DNA from: Dipteris shenzhenensis
Lineage: Eukaryota > Polypodiophyta > Polypodiopsida > Gleicheniales
DNA: 64,000 nt
Strand: one strand, 5' to 3'
Assembly: GCA_047967505.1 (NCBI GenBank)
Contig: CM106538.1
Shown: piece by piece, positions 1 to 10,524 of the stretch
Layout: every line of letters starts with the position of its first letter
Position numbering within the stretch: position 1 is the stretch's first letter
Notes under the pieces: model-generated
What the model saw: only the letters and a program-made list of their open reading frames with translations
Told to the model about the DNA's origin: nothing
The model's database searches: none
Made by a program: the position numbers and the translations under genes

Positions 1-3000
1 GAAATAGTAAACCACCATTGAAACGCACTTTTCTTGCATCTATGAAGGTAGAGAGTCATCACAACCCTCATATTTGATTGAAAGAGAGACGAATCTAGAA
101 TGGATGAAGACAATAGAGAAGAGACACAAATGCAAGAGAATGGATATAAGATTTTGTTCAAAAATACTATAAGAGGAGAGAGAAAAAACATGAGAAGGAA
201 AAAACATGATTGAGAACGGTTTTTAGCTGATTTTGAATGGTGCTACAAGGGGAGGTTATCTCAATAGCTCACATTTGGTAGAGGTGGAATTGGGAACAGA
301 GGGAAATTCAGTGAGACCTATTTGGATTCAAAGTTATGAACCAAAAGGTTCAATGTAAGGAAAACATAAGCATGGTTCTAGTTTGAGAATGGTTTGAGGG
401 TGAGGAACATGAGGAGAACTAACAAGGTCATGTTAGACCTATCAAAGGAATTTTTTATTGTGAAGAGCCAATGAGATTTTAATAGGTTTTTCGTAAATAA
501 ACTAATTTATCTTAAAATTGAATTTATATGTGTCCACCTGGTAAAATCATGCTAAAGGGTTCCATGCTCCCTTATCCATCCTTTATTATTTTAGTACGTA
601 TACACTATATAGAACCCCTTTTTTAGTCTAATTTTTTTATAATGAACCTCCTTTAAATTCTTTGGTTTGCCAAATTGAATATGATAGCATCCTTTCCCAA
701 GGGGTAAAACTCTAGTAGCATGGGTAATGGAGCCTACAAACATTGCATGAAGATCATTCAAATGGCCTTTGCCGATTGATCTCAACAATCAAGAGACACG
801 CCAATAAAGAAGCCTCCATGGTAGAAACTGTGTCTTGAATGGTAAAAGGGTTGAGCATACAGAACCTAGTGACCTTTTCTCTAAAAACTTCACGTACTTT
901 TCTAAAAATCCCCTCTCCATGAGCAAACTCAGCTATCATGTGATCATCACACTTACTATGCCAAAGGAATGGCATATCAAGATCAAAGCATGCGAGAAAC
1001 TTTGTGATATATACCAATGACTCCTACAAACCCGCTATAGACTGTACTTTTGGCCTCAAAAATCCCTTTAAGATTTTCATAACCCTTTCAAGGAAAAACA
1101 ATCAATGACTTTGGACTATTCTTGCAATGGCTACCTCATCTAGTCTATGTACAAGTAGGTGCACCTAGATTGTCATAATGCTTGAGAAAAAGTGTTAAGC
1201 ACAACTTAAATGGATTTAATCCTAGACTTAGTGATTCTCAATAAGGAGATCTCCCTTTTTCCACAAGTAGGTGCACCTAGGTTGTCATAATGCTTGAGAA
1301 AAACTGTTAAGTAAGCACATAATCTCAATGGATTCATCAGTCCTAGACTTAGTGATGCTCAATAAGAAGATCTCCCTTTTTCCACATGCCAAAATAAGGT
1401 TGCAACATTACTCATTTAGTGCATCTAAATTTATTAAAATAATATTAGATGATTGATAGTAAACATCCTTGACTACCACTAATCTTGTACATTAATTTTC
1501 TAACATCTTTAGATGAGCATCCTTCCACCACAATTGGAAAAAATAACTATACAAATAAAAGAAACATACAATGACACATTATGTCCAAAGCTTACCATGG
1601 GAGGTTAGTTTTTTGTGTTAAGAGTGTTAGATTATGAATGATCTCAAGCTTATCACACTTGAAATAAACTCTTAGCCCCTCACAATTGAAATGAATTGAA
1701 TGCATAAGATGGTTGCCACAACAAAATAACAAAGATTGTATGCATTGAAAGGACCTAACCAGGGTGGTGCACCACTACCGTTTGCAAGGTAAAAAGGTGA
1801 CAGACACTGCCATGCCCTCCTATAATCCAAACCCATTGTAGTCTAATTGGTCATCCTTGCCAAAAACAACAACCACATATGTCTCTTCATGCAATGGATG
1901 AGTCACCTTGTCCATGTGATTTTGAACACCCCTCCTTCACATGTGGGCAAAGCAAGTGCCCTGAGAGGATTTATCCTACATTCCCCCCTAACTTTGAATG
2001 AGAGCACAACATGAAAATACAGAAAACATTAGCTGTCCGCCCTGCAAAGAATCAAATATGTCTACTACAATGAAAATAAGCACACACAATATAGCTTCCA
2101 AAGAGCTTGCAAAAAATACCAGTCCACCCACGAGGATCCGAGAGTGTATAGAGAAACATCTGTCAACAACCCACAAAGAGACAAGTTGTAATAGACAAAT
2201 CGAACACCCACAAATAGTTGGAATGATTCAAAAACATTGCAAAACTTTGAAAATGCCCAATCATCTACGTGCTCATATCCGTCAACTTTACCTAATCCAA
2301 TGAACTCCTCTGCTGATGTAGGTTGGCAAGCTTTCCTTTCATATTCTTTAAAAATGTTTTTACCATACTACTCAACATGACCTTCTTTCATACTATAGTT
2401 GCAAACCAGTCCCTTCTTCTTATCTCTTCTCTTGCCTCTCCTCATATTAACCATTAGGAAGGTCTTATCTCTTACAAAGCAGTGCTAATCCTTTACAAAA
2501 TAGGATTCAAACATATTCAATTCAAAATATATCATAAATGCATCATGAGCATTTACCAAAGCTATCAAACTAAAGGGCAGTGCTCCAAAGATAAGACTAA
2601 AAAATGCCTCATATCACTTACAATGGTCAATCATCCAAAAGAGCAAAGACAATTGAGATAATAATGAAACTTTCTAGCACTTAGCCATATTCAATGGTTG
2701 ATCTTAGAAGTAGATATCACTATTACACCCAAATTGAGCAGTCTGAAATTGGAGGGTGCAATTGAAGCTAAAGAGATAAGCTTTGAGAGGGCTTTCAAAG
2801 GCAAATGGAAGCCTAAATACCAGAGAGAATCCTCATCCAAGTAGAGGCGCAATGTTGCGTCAGGTTGCTTGGGACAATAGCATCAAACTCGACTGGTTTT
2901 TTTGCATTTTCTCCTTCATTTGTGGACCAAATGTGCTCAAAATTGAACAGCAGCTAGCTCATAAGGTGCCCAATGGTTTTGCAAAATTGTCTCCCAACAA

Positions 3001-3263
3001 GCGGAATTTTGAGCTAGATTGGCGAGCAAAGAACGAAGCGGCGCGGCTGCTCATAGTAAAATTCCGTCAATCCCAACGGTGAAGAGGTGCGCCCTAGCGT
3101 GGGGAAGCTAAATCCAGAAGTATTTTAAAAGTTGACGGTTGGATCTAGAGAAATTGATGCTACAAGATTCGGGCAGAATTGGGAAAAATGGGAGAGATAT
3201 GGAAGAAGGTTGAAGAAGATGATGAGGTGGCAACCTAGAAGTCTAAAAGCTCAAGAAGGATCA
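1..3263. other. Gene-poor AT-rich DNA
   Basis: I find no convincing gene here. The open frames are short (about 100 codons or less), lack recognisable motifs and overlap on both strands. The stretch is AT-rich and contains one imperfect tandem duplication, listed separately. The last part (about 3100-3263) lies inside the minus-strand LTR element that starts at 3280, because a tRNA primer-binding site adjoins it. It is therefore probably retroelement leader, but no coding sequence can be read. Confidence 0.5.
1149..1382. repeat. Imperfect tandem duplication, about 115-bp unit
   Basis: Two adjacent copies share the phrases ACAAGTAGGTGCACCTAG, GTCATAATGCTTGAGAAAAA, CCTAGACTTAGTGAT and GATCTCCCTTTTTCC in the same order. 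Copy 1 runs about 1149-1262 and copy 2 about 1263-1382. They differ by substitutions and small indels, so the duplication is not recent. Confidence 0.8.
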
Positions 3264-3615
3264 TGGCTCTGATACCAAATGTTGGAACGTCAGGGAGAAT
3301 AGATGCATTGTGGCAAGAGGAGTGAGAATTTAAAAGATGTAGCAATGGGTGTTCTATCATTGTGAGAGGGAAGTCTCTCTTTCATAGAAATGGAGAGAGG
3401 GTGGCCTAAATCAATGGCACCTCTCCTACATCAAAGGAGGTAACTCCTAAATCATAGGAGCTCCACAATCATAGGCACCACCCCATGTGGGGCCTTTGCA
3501 CTACATCATCACCTGTCATGGTCTATGGCACTAAGTGTGCCTCTTCTACACACACACACAACCAAGTGGATGCACACATGCACCTAGCAAGCCCTGGATC
3601 ACACATATCCCAACA
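3264..3615 (-). mobile_element. LTR with adjoining primer-binding site, minus-strand retroelement
   Basis: At 3264-3277 the minus strand reads TGGTATCAGAGCCA, the usual plant retroelement primer site for initiator tRNA-Met. To its right, 3280-3615 begins TGTTGGAACG and ends ATATCCCAACA, an LTR-like TG...CA unit of 336 bp with short inverted ends. This fits a 5' LTR of a minus-strand element whose internal part would run left of 3264. No coding sequence of that element survives recognisably and no partner LTR was found. Confidence 0.6.
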
Positions 3616-3870
3616 AAAGACACAAAACCGTCTCCATAAAACCTAGAGATCTTCTATTAGTGATGCCATGTATACATCCGCATATATTTAGTTTGGAGTC
3701 ATGTGGTGGGCACGGAACTCAAGCGTATCGACGTTGATTCCACAAGGAAGGTCGTAGTGCAAATAGAGTAAAGGATGCAATAGCACTCTCCCCATATCTA
3801 GTTGGCAGATACAGATCTTGAAGGATCTCTATGAGATGAGATACAAAAAGAATCATCATGCTCTAGAATT

Positions 3871-4240
3871 AATCGTTTACCATGATGATGGGGGAAGGAG
3901 AGTCAGCTTGCGACTTCCTTGTGAAGGTGATAGGCAACAACTAGGACTTGGGAACATTGCTGTAGGAAGAGGCTCAGAGAAAGTCGTACGATAAGTGTGA
4001 AGGTGATGATAAGGCTTATATGGCCAATTATAAGTCAAGGATTCATCAAAGGACAACAAGGCATCCGGTGAGAGTAAGAAGAAAAAGAAAAAGAAATGCT
4101 TCTACTAATGTGGTTTAGGGGATCATCATATGCATTTCATGGAAGGTATGAAAGAGGCCAAGGAAGTAACTACAAGTGTGGAGTAAAAGGCCATAAGTCC
4201 TTTGAATGGCCAAGCTAGAAAAGGGAAAGGCAACAAGGAG
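3871..4240 (+). mobile_element. Degraded retroelement gag with zinc knuckles
   Basis: Around 4096-4145 the plus strand encodes KKCFY, a stop, then CGLGDHHMHF, a decayed CCHC zinc knuckle. Around 4165-4215 a second knuckle-like stretch, YKCGVKGHKSFEWP, follows a lysine-rich segment. Paired knuckles after a basic region are typical of LTR-retroelement Gag. Stops and missing cysteines show it is dead. Copia versus Ty3 cannot be decided. Confidence 0.45.
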
Positions 4241-6360
4241 GATTAGGAGGCTTCTCCTGGTAGACCCAAGTGCATGATGCTGAAGGACCGGATGTTGTCA
4301 AAGCCTTTCACGTGAAGATGTGGGATTTGGAAGGTTACATTACTCTAGACAAAATTGGAGCGATTCCGACTAGTGGGGATCTACGTGGAGCAGCCAAACA
4401 GATCTCACTATGCATGGAATCAAAAAACAAGACCCGGATGGTGCCAATTGAATTTTGGGTTGGAACAGATCTTCAAGGCAAGGCACTTTGTAGGATATTG
4501 GGAGTCCTTAGTTTGTGAGGGAGACAATCGGATGGTCATCTATCAGACGAATGATTGCCTCGACATTTGTGGAGTCAACAAGATGATGGTACTTGTGTTC
4601 TAGTATTGTTTGCTTGTACAGAATGTGACCTGGAAAAGCAAGAGCATGGGGGCTGATGGCATCTTCATCGACAAGTGGGTGATGGTCAACAATGATTGGT
4701 AAGAGATGGGGGAAGATGAGATACAACATAGAATGGGGATGGATTAGGCTGCCATGTGGACAGCAATCTGGCTGCCACATGCGCAGCACTTCTTAGGTTG
4801 TATTATTGACAGCAATATGACCAGCAATTAAGGCTGGGTATATGCCGTGTTCTAATGATGGTTGTAGGCCCAGACATGAGCCCATGTGTGGGGCCTTGGG
4901 GCTGGGAAAGGCCCAGATTGTATGGTTGGCCGTACAGTTTGCAGGGCCCCGAGACTCCGCATTCTGGGACATTCAGCCCCTATAAACAGATGGCCTTTGG
5001 GCATCTCCTGGCAGTCATTTTTGCAGGAGCTTTGGACTTTCCAGGAAGCACACGAGAGGGCAGATCTACCCTCAGTAGAAGAGGAGTCGTCTACCTCAGT
5101 AGGTACAGCATACAGAAGTTGGTTTTGGTACCTTACCTCAACGACAATGATGGTAAACAAAGATGGAGTTTTCGTGCAGCAGAGGTCCCTCATTAAATTG
5201 GGAACCCTATGGTTACATTTTGTACATGGCTCGTTTATTTCTCAGCTGGAATAAATCACCATTCTGTTTACTGTGTGAGAGTATTTCCACAGTTGAATGT
5301 GTGAAGTGCTTGTGAAGTGAACTCTCTATCCTGGGCAAATATTTCTTTAGTTTTTCTACATTCCAAAGGGTGGAGCATTAAACTAAAACTGTTTGACACT
5401 GTGGACACCATATGGGTGACAGAGCTAAGTTGCTAGTCATAGCCAAATTCCATTAACAGAAAAGAATGTCGACATCACATGTCAATTCAAACATCAACTT
5501 ACTCCGTGTGCATACTTGTATGGAAATAGAACTTGGCTGATCTAGAGAGAAAATACTCTGATGTACAGCCAAAACAATATTTATTGATATAAAAAGCCAC
5601 GTACTAAATCTGCCAATACAGAGGTTTAGGTAGGCTAGGATAAGCAGAACATAAACAGCTGCTGTATGCAGAAGAGAGTCTAAAGTAGGGCTGTAGAGGC
5701 ACTGGGAAAGAAGGGGAACTGCACTGAAAATAGGCTGAGGCGGGAGGGCTGAAAATAGGCCAAGGCGCCTCCATTTTCTGACAGACCAGCCAGGCGACCT
5801 GTCTGCCCACAGACTGGCTTTGCTGCCTATAAATGGGCATTTACATGGTCTTTTCCAGTCCATGGGGGGCCCCTCCTATGCAATCCCCCCGCAGCTTCAA
5901 AGCAGGGTACACTGTCCTCAAAAGTAAGCTTTCTTCCCCTGAGGTGCCTGCCCAAAACAGGGCATAATAACACCTGAAAAGCATCTCCATGGGCAAGCAT
6001 AATATCCCCTAATGGGGCTCACAGGGCAGGCGCTGCCCTAAACAATAAATTCTACATGGATGTACACCCAGATCTAGATGCTCAACATTTAAGACCCCTA
6101 CGAGGGGAAAAAAATGAGCAATAGTTTAGGTGAAGAATTCAGATATCCATGGCTGAGACAAGGATAGGCATGAGGGCCATGCGGTGACTGGATTTCCTAG
6201 GCATTCGCGATTTTGCCGTTGATAATTTGGTAGACAAGTCAGGTGATGATGTGTCAGCTGATGAGATACATATAGGTCTATCCCCTGCAAACATCTTGAA
6301 TTGGAATTGCAAGATTTTTGAAAGAGTAAACAATCTTGCCTGCAGATAATTTACCGTGCG
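4241..6360. other. Unassigned DNA with LTR-like fragments
   Basis: No gene can be supported. A short plus-strand frame at 4270-4518 has no family I recognise. Two places look like retroelement promoters: CCCCTATAAACAGATGG near 4977-4993 and GCCTATAAATGGGC near 5826-5839. The second resembles the TATA region of the copia LTRs at 35.06 and 39.73 kb. These are probably decayed LTR fragments. Confidence 0.35.

Positions 6361-6362
<2 letters not shown>

Positions 6363-6398
<36 letters not shown>
6363..6398. repeat. (GA)n microsatellite
   Basis: An uninterrupted GA dinucleotide run of about 34 bases, directly visible. Open frames crossing it (Ser-Leu repeats on the minus strand) are artefacts. Confidence 0.95.
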
Positions 6399-6403
<5 letters not shown>

Positions 6404-6892
6404 TATGATTGTATTACAGTCGTCTTGAGACTCTCAGGATCAGGATCTATGGGACTGGTGACCACTATTAACTAATAGTAGTCTTTTACATCCAGTGAGA
6501 ACAACAGAGACAGAGACAGAGAGACACAGAGAAAGAGGGCAGCGATAAAATAACAAAGAGAGAAACTCAATTGGAGGAAACATATCGATGCTAGAGATGG
6601 CACGTTGAATTAATGTTCCACATAAATGCAAATTGTGGACATAGTTATCAGAAGTATCACAAAAGAAAGACAGCAGCATTTAACAGTCGGTATAGTAGGA
6701 CTCCACTCTGGACAGGAGCAAGCTGGGAAAATCATCCATCGATCAGTTATAGGGTCTCTAAGAGGTAAATTAAGCTTGCATAAGGTGGCTTGTAGGAAGG
6801 GGACTTGATACTGTTGTGGCATACTCCCTTTGGGCGATCACCTGTGTCCTATGTTCTGTGTAGTGAATGCTGCATCTCTGTCTTGTAATAAA

Positions 6893-8677
6893 TCAACTGG
6901 TATGGTGAACTCGCCCTAGACCATAGACAGGGGTGGGGATGCCTTGCATGCGGGCCTTGATCTGGAGAGCCAAGAAGAGTGAGTAGTGACGAGACTGGTG
7001 CAGGTTGCCGCCATGAAACCAGAGGCCAGGTTGCTGTGTGGGTTTCCACATGTTGCGGAGCTCTCGTTCCCAAGGGCCAGGATCCTTCGTGGTGCTGGAG
7101 CCCAAGCCCCAGCATTTGCCCACACTGTCAGCCACTTCCTGAGAGATGAGCTTGGCTGCCCATCCATTCATGGAGCCGTAGCCCGTGGCATACACAATCA
7201 GATCAGCCTCTAGCTCACTGTCGTCGCTCAAAACCACGGACCTTGCCTTCACTTCGTCTACTGTGATTCCGCTCTTCAGCTTGATGTCACCTTGGATCAC
7301 CAGCTCCGAGGCACCAACATCAATGTAATACCCTGACCCACGCCTCAAGTACTTGAGAAACAATCCAGATCCATCATCCCCAAAGTCCAGCAGAAACCCA
7401 CTGCCTGCCAGGCGTTGGTAGAAATCAGCATCGATCTCAGCAATTCGCTCATACAGAGGGATTTGGAAGCGGTGGAAGATCTTGTAAGGAACAGACGCAA
7501 TGAGGAGGTCAGCAGTGGCAGTGGGGTATGGGGAGCACTCTTGGTAGAGAGGCAGAGCTGAGAGTAAGGTTTCGGAGCGGATGACATGGGTGGAGCTACG
7601 TTGAAGCATGGTGATTTGGGCTGCACCATGCTCCCAAAGATCTGCGGCAATGTCATGGGCAGAATTGTTAGAGCCAACGATGATACAGTGTTTGTTAGTC
7701 CAAGCATCCGCACTTTTGTACTGGCTAGAATGGCATTGAGAACCTTGGAAAAGCTCTGCTCCAGGGAAGCTTGGAATGTTAGGCATTCCAGACATGCCGG
7801 TTGCAAGCACAAGCTGCTTGGGCTCAAGAATCACATTCTCACCATCTCGATCTACCACCACTTCCCATTTCCCTTCCTCAGCATCAAACCTTGCTGATTT
7901 GCACTCTGTCGATGACCAGTAGACTAGCTCCATCACCTTGGTATATGCCTCCAGCCAATCTGCTAGCTTGTCCTTGGGTGCAAACACTGGCCAGTCATCC
8001 GGATATGGCAAATATGGAAGATGATCATACCACACAGGATCATGCAAACACAGTGACTTGTAGCGATTCCGCCATGAATCGCCTGGCCTCTTGTTCTTCT
8101 CTACTATGATCGTCGGCACTCCCAGTCGCCTGAGCCTTGCTCCCAACGCTATCCCCCCTTGCCCTCCTCCTACCACCACACAATACGGCTGCTTACTCCT
8201 CCCGAGCTGTTGCTCTTCCTCTTGCCTCTCCTCTAACCATGTCTTTCTCCCCCTTGCAGCTCCATGATCCACCCCGTTCACCCTGGACGCCCCTGCCTTC
8301 TCCTCGTACCCCTTCAGCTCCTCCATACCCGTCAGCAACGTCCAGCACTTCCCTGCCTTGTTGATCCTTACATGCCCCTTCCCCCTCGCCCTCTTTGTCT
8401 CGAACCTTATCACCGCCTCCACTCCCCCGTCCGCCTGCTCCTCCAGGACCCCCTCCCTCCCTAGCTCCCATCCGTATGGCCTCGTCTCCCCCAGAGTTGC
8501 CTCCAGCATCGCCTGGATCTCCTCGCGGGACTCCGCTGTGTACAAGTTCCATGTGAAGGCCAGTAGATCCCTCCAAAAGCATTCGTCCTCTTGGAAGAGC
8601 TCCACAGCGGCAAGCATGTCCCCCTTCTGCAGCGCAGTGTCGAAGCTTCTCAGCCAAGCGCTCACCAGCTCTGCCAT
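6893..8677 (-). CDS. Flavin-dependent monooxygenase with N-terminal NTF2-like segment
   Basis: An intact, intronless 594-codon ORF. Residues 1-125 resemble the NTF2/SnoaL-like segment that precedes the flavoprotein in one class of bacterial, fungal and some plant FMOs. Residues 166-182 form the FAD Rossmann motif GGGQGGIALGARL. LATG lies at 291-294. The FMO-identifying motif FxGxxxHxxxY is F310-Y320 (FQGSQCHSSQY). A second Rossmann motif for NAD(P)H, VGSNNSAHDIA, lies at 334-344, and ATGY at 497-500. The expected chemistry is NAD(P)H- and O2-dependent oxygenation by a soluble flavoprotein; the substrate cannot be told from sequence. It differs from plain YUCCA proteins by its N-terminal extension and greater length (about 600 against about 400 residues). 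The region is visibly more GC-rich than its AT-rich flanks. It stands alone, with no neighbouring pathway genes. I chose the ATG at 8677 because it opens the NTF2-like helix. Overlapping frames here are shadows. Confidence 0.85.
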   Translation of the reverse strand: MAELVSAWLRSFDTALQKGDMLAAVELFQEDECFWRDLLAFTWNLYTAESREEIQAMLEATLGETRPYGWELGREGVLEEQADGGVEAVIRFETKRARGKGHVRINKAGKCWTLLTGMEELKGYEEKAGASRVNGVDHGAARGRKTWLEERQEEEQQLGRSKQPYCVVVGGGQGGIALGARLRRLGVPTIIVEKNKRPGDSWRNRYKSLCLHDPVWYDHLPYLPYPDDWPVFAPKDKLADWLEAYTKVMELVYWSSTECKSARFDAEEGKWEVVVDRDGENVILEPKQLVLATGMSGMPNIPSFPGAELFQGSQCHSSQYKSADAWTNKHCIIVGSNNSAHDIAADLWEHGAAQITMLQRSSTHVIRSETLLSALPLYQECSPYPTATADLLIASVPYKIFHRFQIPLYERIAEIDADFYQRLAGSGFLLDFGDDGSGLFLKYLRRGSGYYIDVGASELVIQGDIKLKSGITVDEVKARSVVLSDDSELEADLIVYATGYGSMNGWAAKLISQEVADSVGKCWGLGSSTTKDPGPWERELRNMWKPTQQPGLWFHGGNLHQSRHYSLFLALQIKARMQGIPTPVYGLGRVHHTS

Positions 8678-9203
8678 CTTAGTCCCTTTACTGAACTTCT
8701 CGACACCTGCAGAAGGACGGGATGCAACTCAAAAACTGATATGAAACTGTGCATCAAAGGACAAAAGAGAAAGTTGTGCATCAACACGAAATTTGCAGCG
8801 GAAGTTCCTCTGGGACTAGTCTCTCACTCCGGGTCTGCCCGCGCCATAAAAACAGCCAAAATCAAAGATGATACGTCGCTATACTCACACGTCTTGCTTG
8901 CCGTGGACAAGTGCAGGAAGTGAACTTTTGGATCGGTACCACCGCTCGATACACACGCGGGTGACGGCTTACAAGTTGTGTGGCCTAGGCTCCTTCAGAC
9001 ATAAACAGAATGAATTATATTGAAATAGGCCCCCCCCCAAGTGCCCAACGAGGAAAAGTTGTCGTGGTCCTAGATGGTAGATTAAGGTCAGCTCGTGATG
9101 GTAATTAATCACAGGACCCTTGTGGCTTCTTCGAGACTCAAGAAGGTTCGTGTTGTGGGTATAAAAGGATGAGGGGGGCGGTAGACTACAGGCAACGGGG
9201 CCT
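8678..9203. other. Upstream region of the FMO gene; plus-strand TATA box
   Basis: This holds the presumed 5' UTR and promoter of the minus-strand FMO gene, but I see no clear minus-strand TATA box. On the plus strand TATAAAAGG lies at 9160-9168, facing away from the FMO and into a purine-rich tract. It would suit a divergent transcript, yet no plus-strand gene follows, so its use is unknown. Confidence 0.4.
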
Positions 9204-9470
9204 TTGAAGGCCTCTCCAATGCAAGAAGGAAGAGAAGGGGAGGAAGGGGGAGAGAGGAGTGGGAAGGAGGAAGGAGGAAGGGGGAAGGGGGAAGGGGAGG
9301 AGGGAAGGAGGAAGGAGGAAGGAGGAGGGGAGAGGCGGAGCGACGAGGGAAGGAGGAAGAAGGGGGAGCAGAGGAGGAAAGGAGGAAGGAGGAGGGAGAG
9401 AGCAGAGGAGGGGAGGAAGGAGGAAGCGGGAGGAGGCGGGAGGAGGGAGCGGAGAGATAGACAAATTAAT
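9204..9470 (+). repeat. Polypurine GGA/GAA tract
   Basis: About 265 bases of almost pure G and A on the plus strand, built from irregular GGAAGGAGG-type units with only scattered pyrimidines. It is low-complexity DNA. The Glu/Gly/Arg-rich and Pro/Ser/Leu-rich frames crossing it are artefacts. Confidence 0.9.
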
Positions 9471-10524
9471 AGTTAGGGAGCATAGATGCGATTAGGGAGA
9501 GCGATTAGGCCTTTGGAGAAATCTCCTTTGGTCCATGCTTTTTGATAAAACATTGGGAATTGTTGATTTTAATCAACAGGGCAAGCTGTATTCTAGGAAA
9601 CGGGCTTTTGAACCCCTATAGCGATGTGGAAGAAAGGGAGAGCAGGGTTTACTATATGTATGTCTGATTTGTGTAATAATAAAATCCACATTAGTTGTCT
9701 TCATCGTGAAGTCCAGCTCCTCATCAGTACTCCGAGCCAACCAAGCCAGAACAGTTGAATGCACTTGATATTTATAGAGCTGCCAAGAATTACATTTGTA
9801 GTCGCCACTTATTCTAAGGAATTTACACGATAACATAAAGACAATTGCCTCGTCACATCAACAAGGTGAAATTCGTTTGTAAAAAGACCTCCCTATCATG
9901 CAAGCAAAAAAAAATTTTGTTTGTTTTGTGCGGAAATGTATGGACTATAATTTTCATGGTTTGTGGGGAAATGTATGGATTAGAGTTTCCATTGGTAGTG
10001 TGACTTTGGAGGGTTGCTTGTGTCTAGTTTTAAAAGTGTAAGAGCTAAATTATTTTTTTCCAGTTGCAATTATTTTAAAAGATAGAAAGTCTCAGCACCT
10101 CAAAGCTGGTGGCCGATGCTTACAGTTTACGAACAATCTCTTCATAAAGCTTTATATTTATTTTTTAAATGTTATTGCAACATAAAGAGCTAGAAAAATA
10201 TATTTTTTTTAGGTTAGAGTTATCCTAATTGGTTTAACATGTGTACACTTTAAAAGCATGCATTATGTAGGTCCTAAAATAAATGCTCTGCAACATCTTA
10301 GCTCGTTTTCCTTAGCACATGAGCAATGGAGGTTTTGGCAGAGTAGTGTGGCAAGTTAGGTAGTAGGGCATTCGCCCACCTAAGGTAGCTCCTGCGTTGC
10401 CTCCCTGTTGCTACGTCACGAGCACATGTGCCCTTCATAGTTGGCCATGGGTGTGTTAGTGGGTGGGTGGGTGAGTGAGGGGGAGGGGCGGGGGATTGGA
10501 GTTTTATCCAACTAGGACGAGTCC
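9471..10524. other. AT-rich spacer without a gene
   Basis: No coding frame or RNA gene is recognisable. The sequence has A/T runs and a short G-rich patch near 10458-10497. Confidence 0.5.

Noticed and set aside
4270-5254. Overlapping frames of 80-122 codons as genes
   Set aside because: They have no recognisable motif, overlap in several frames on both strands and lie near LTR-like promoter sequence.
7345-8744. Several 75-160 codon frames overlapping the FMO gene
   Set aside because: They are shadows of the intact 594-codon FMO frame.
9186-9495. Pro/Ser/Leu-rich and Glu/Gly-rich frames
   Set aside because: They are translations of the polypurine tract with no domain.
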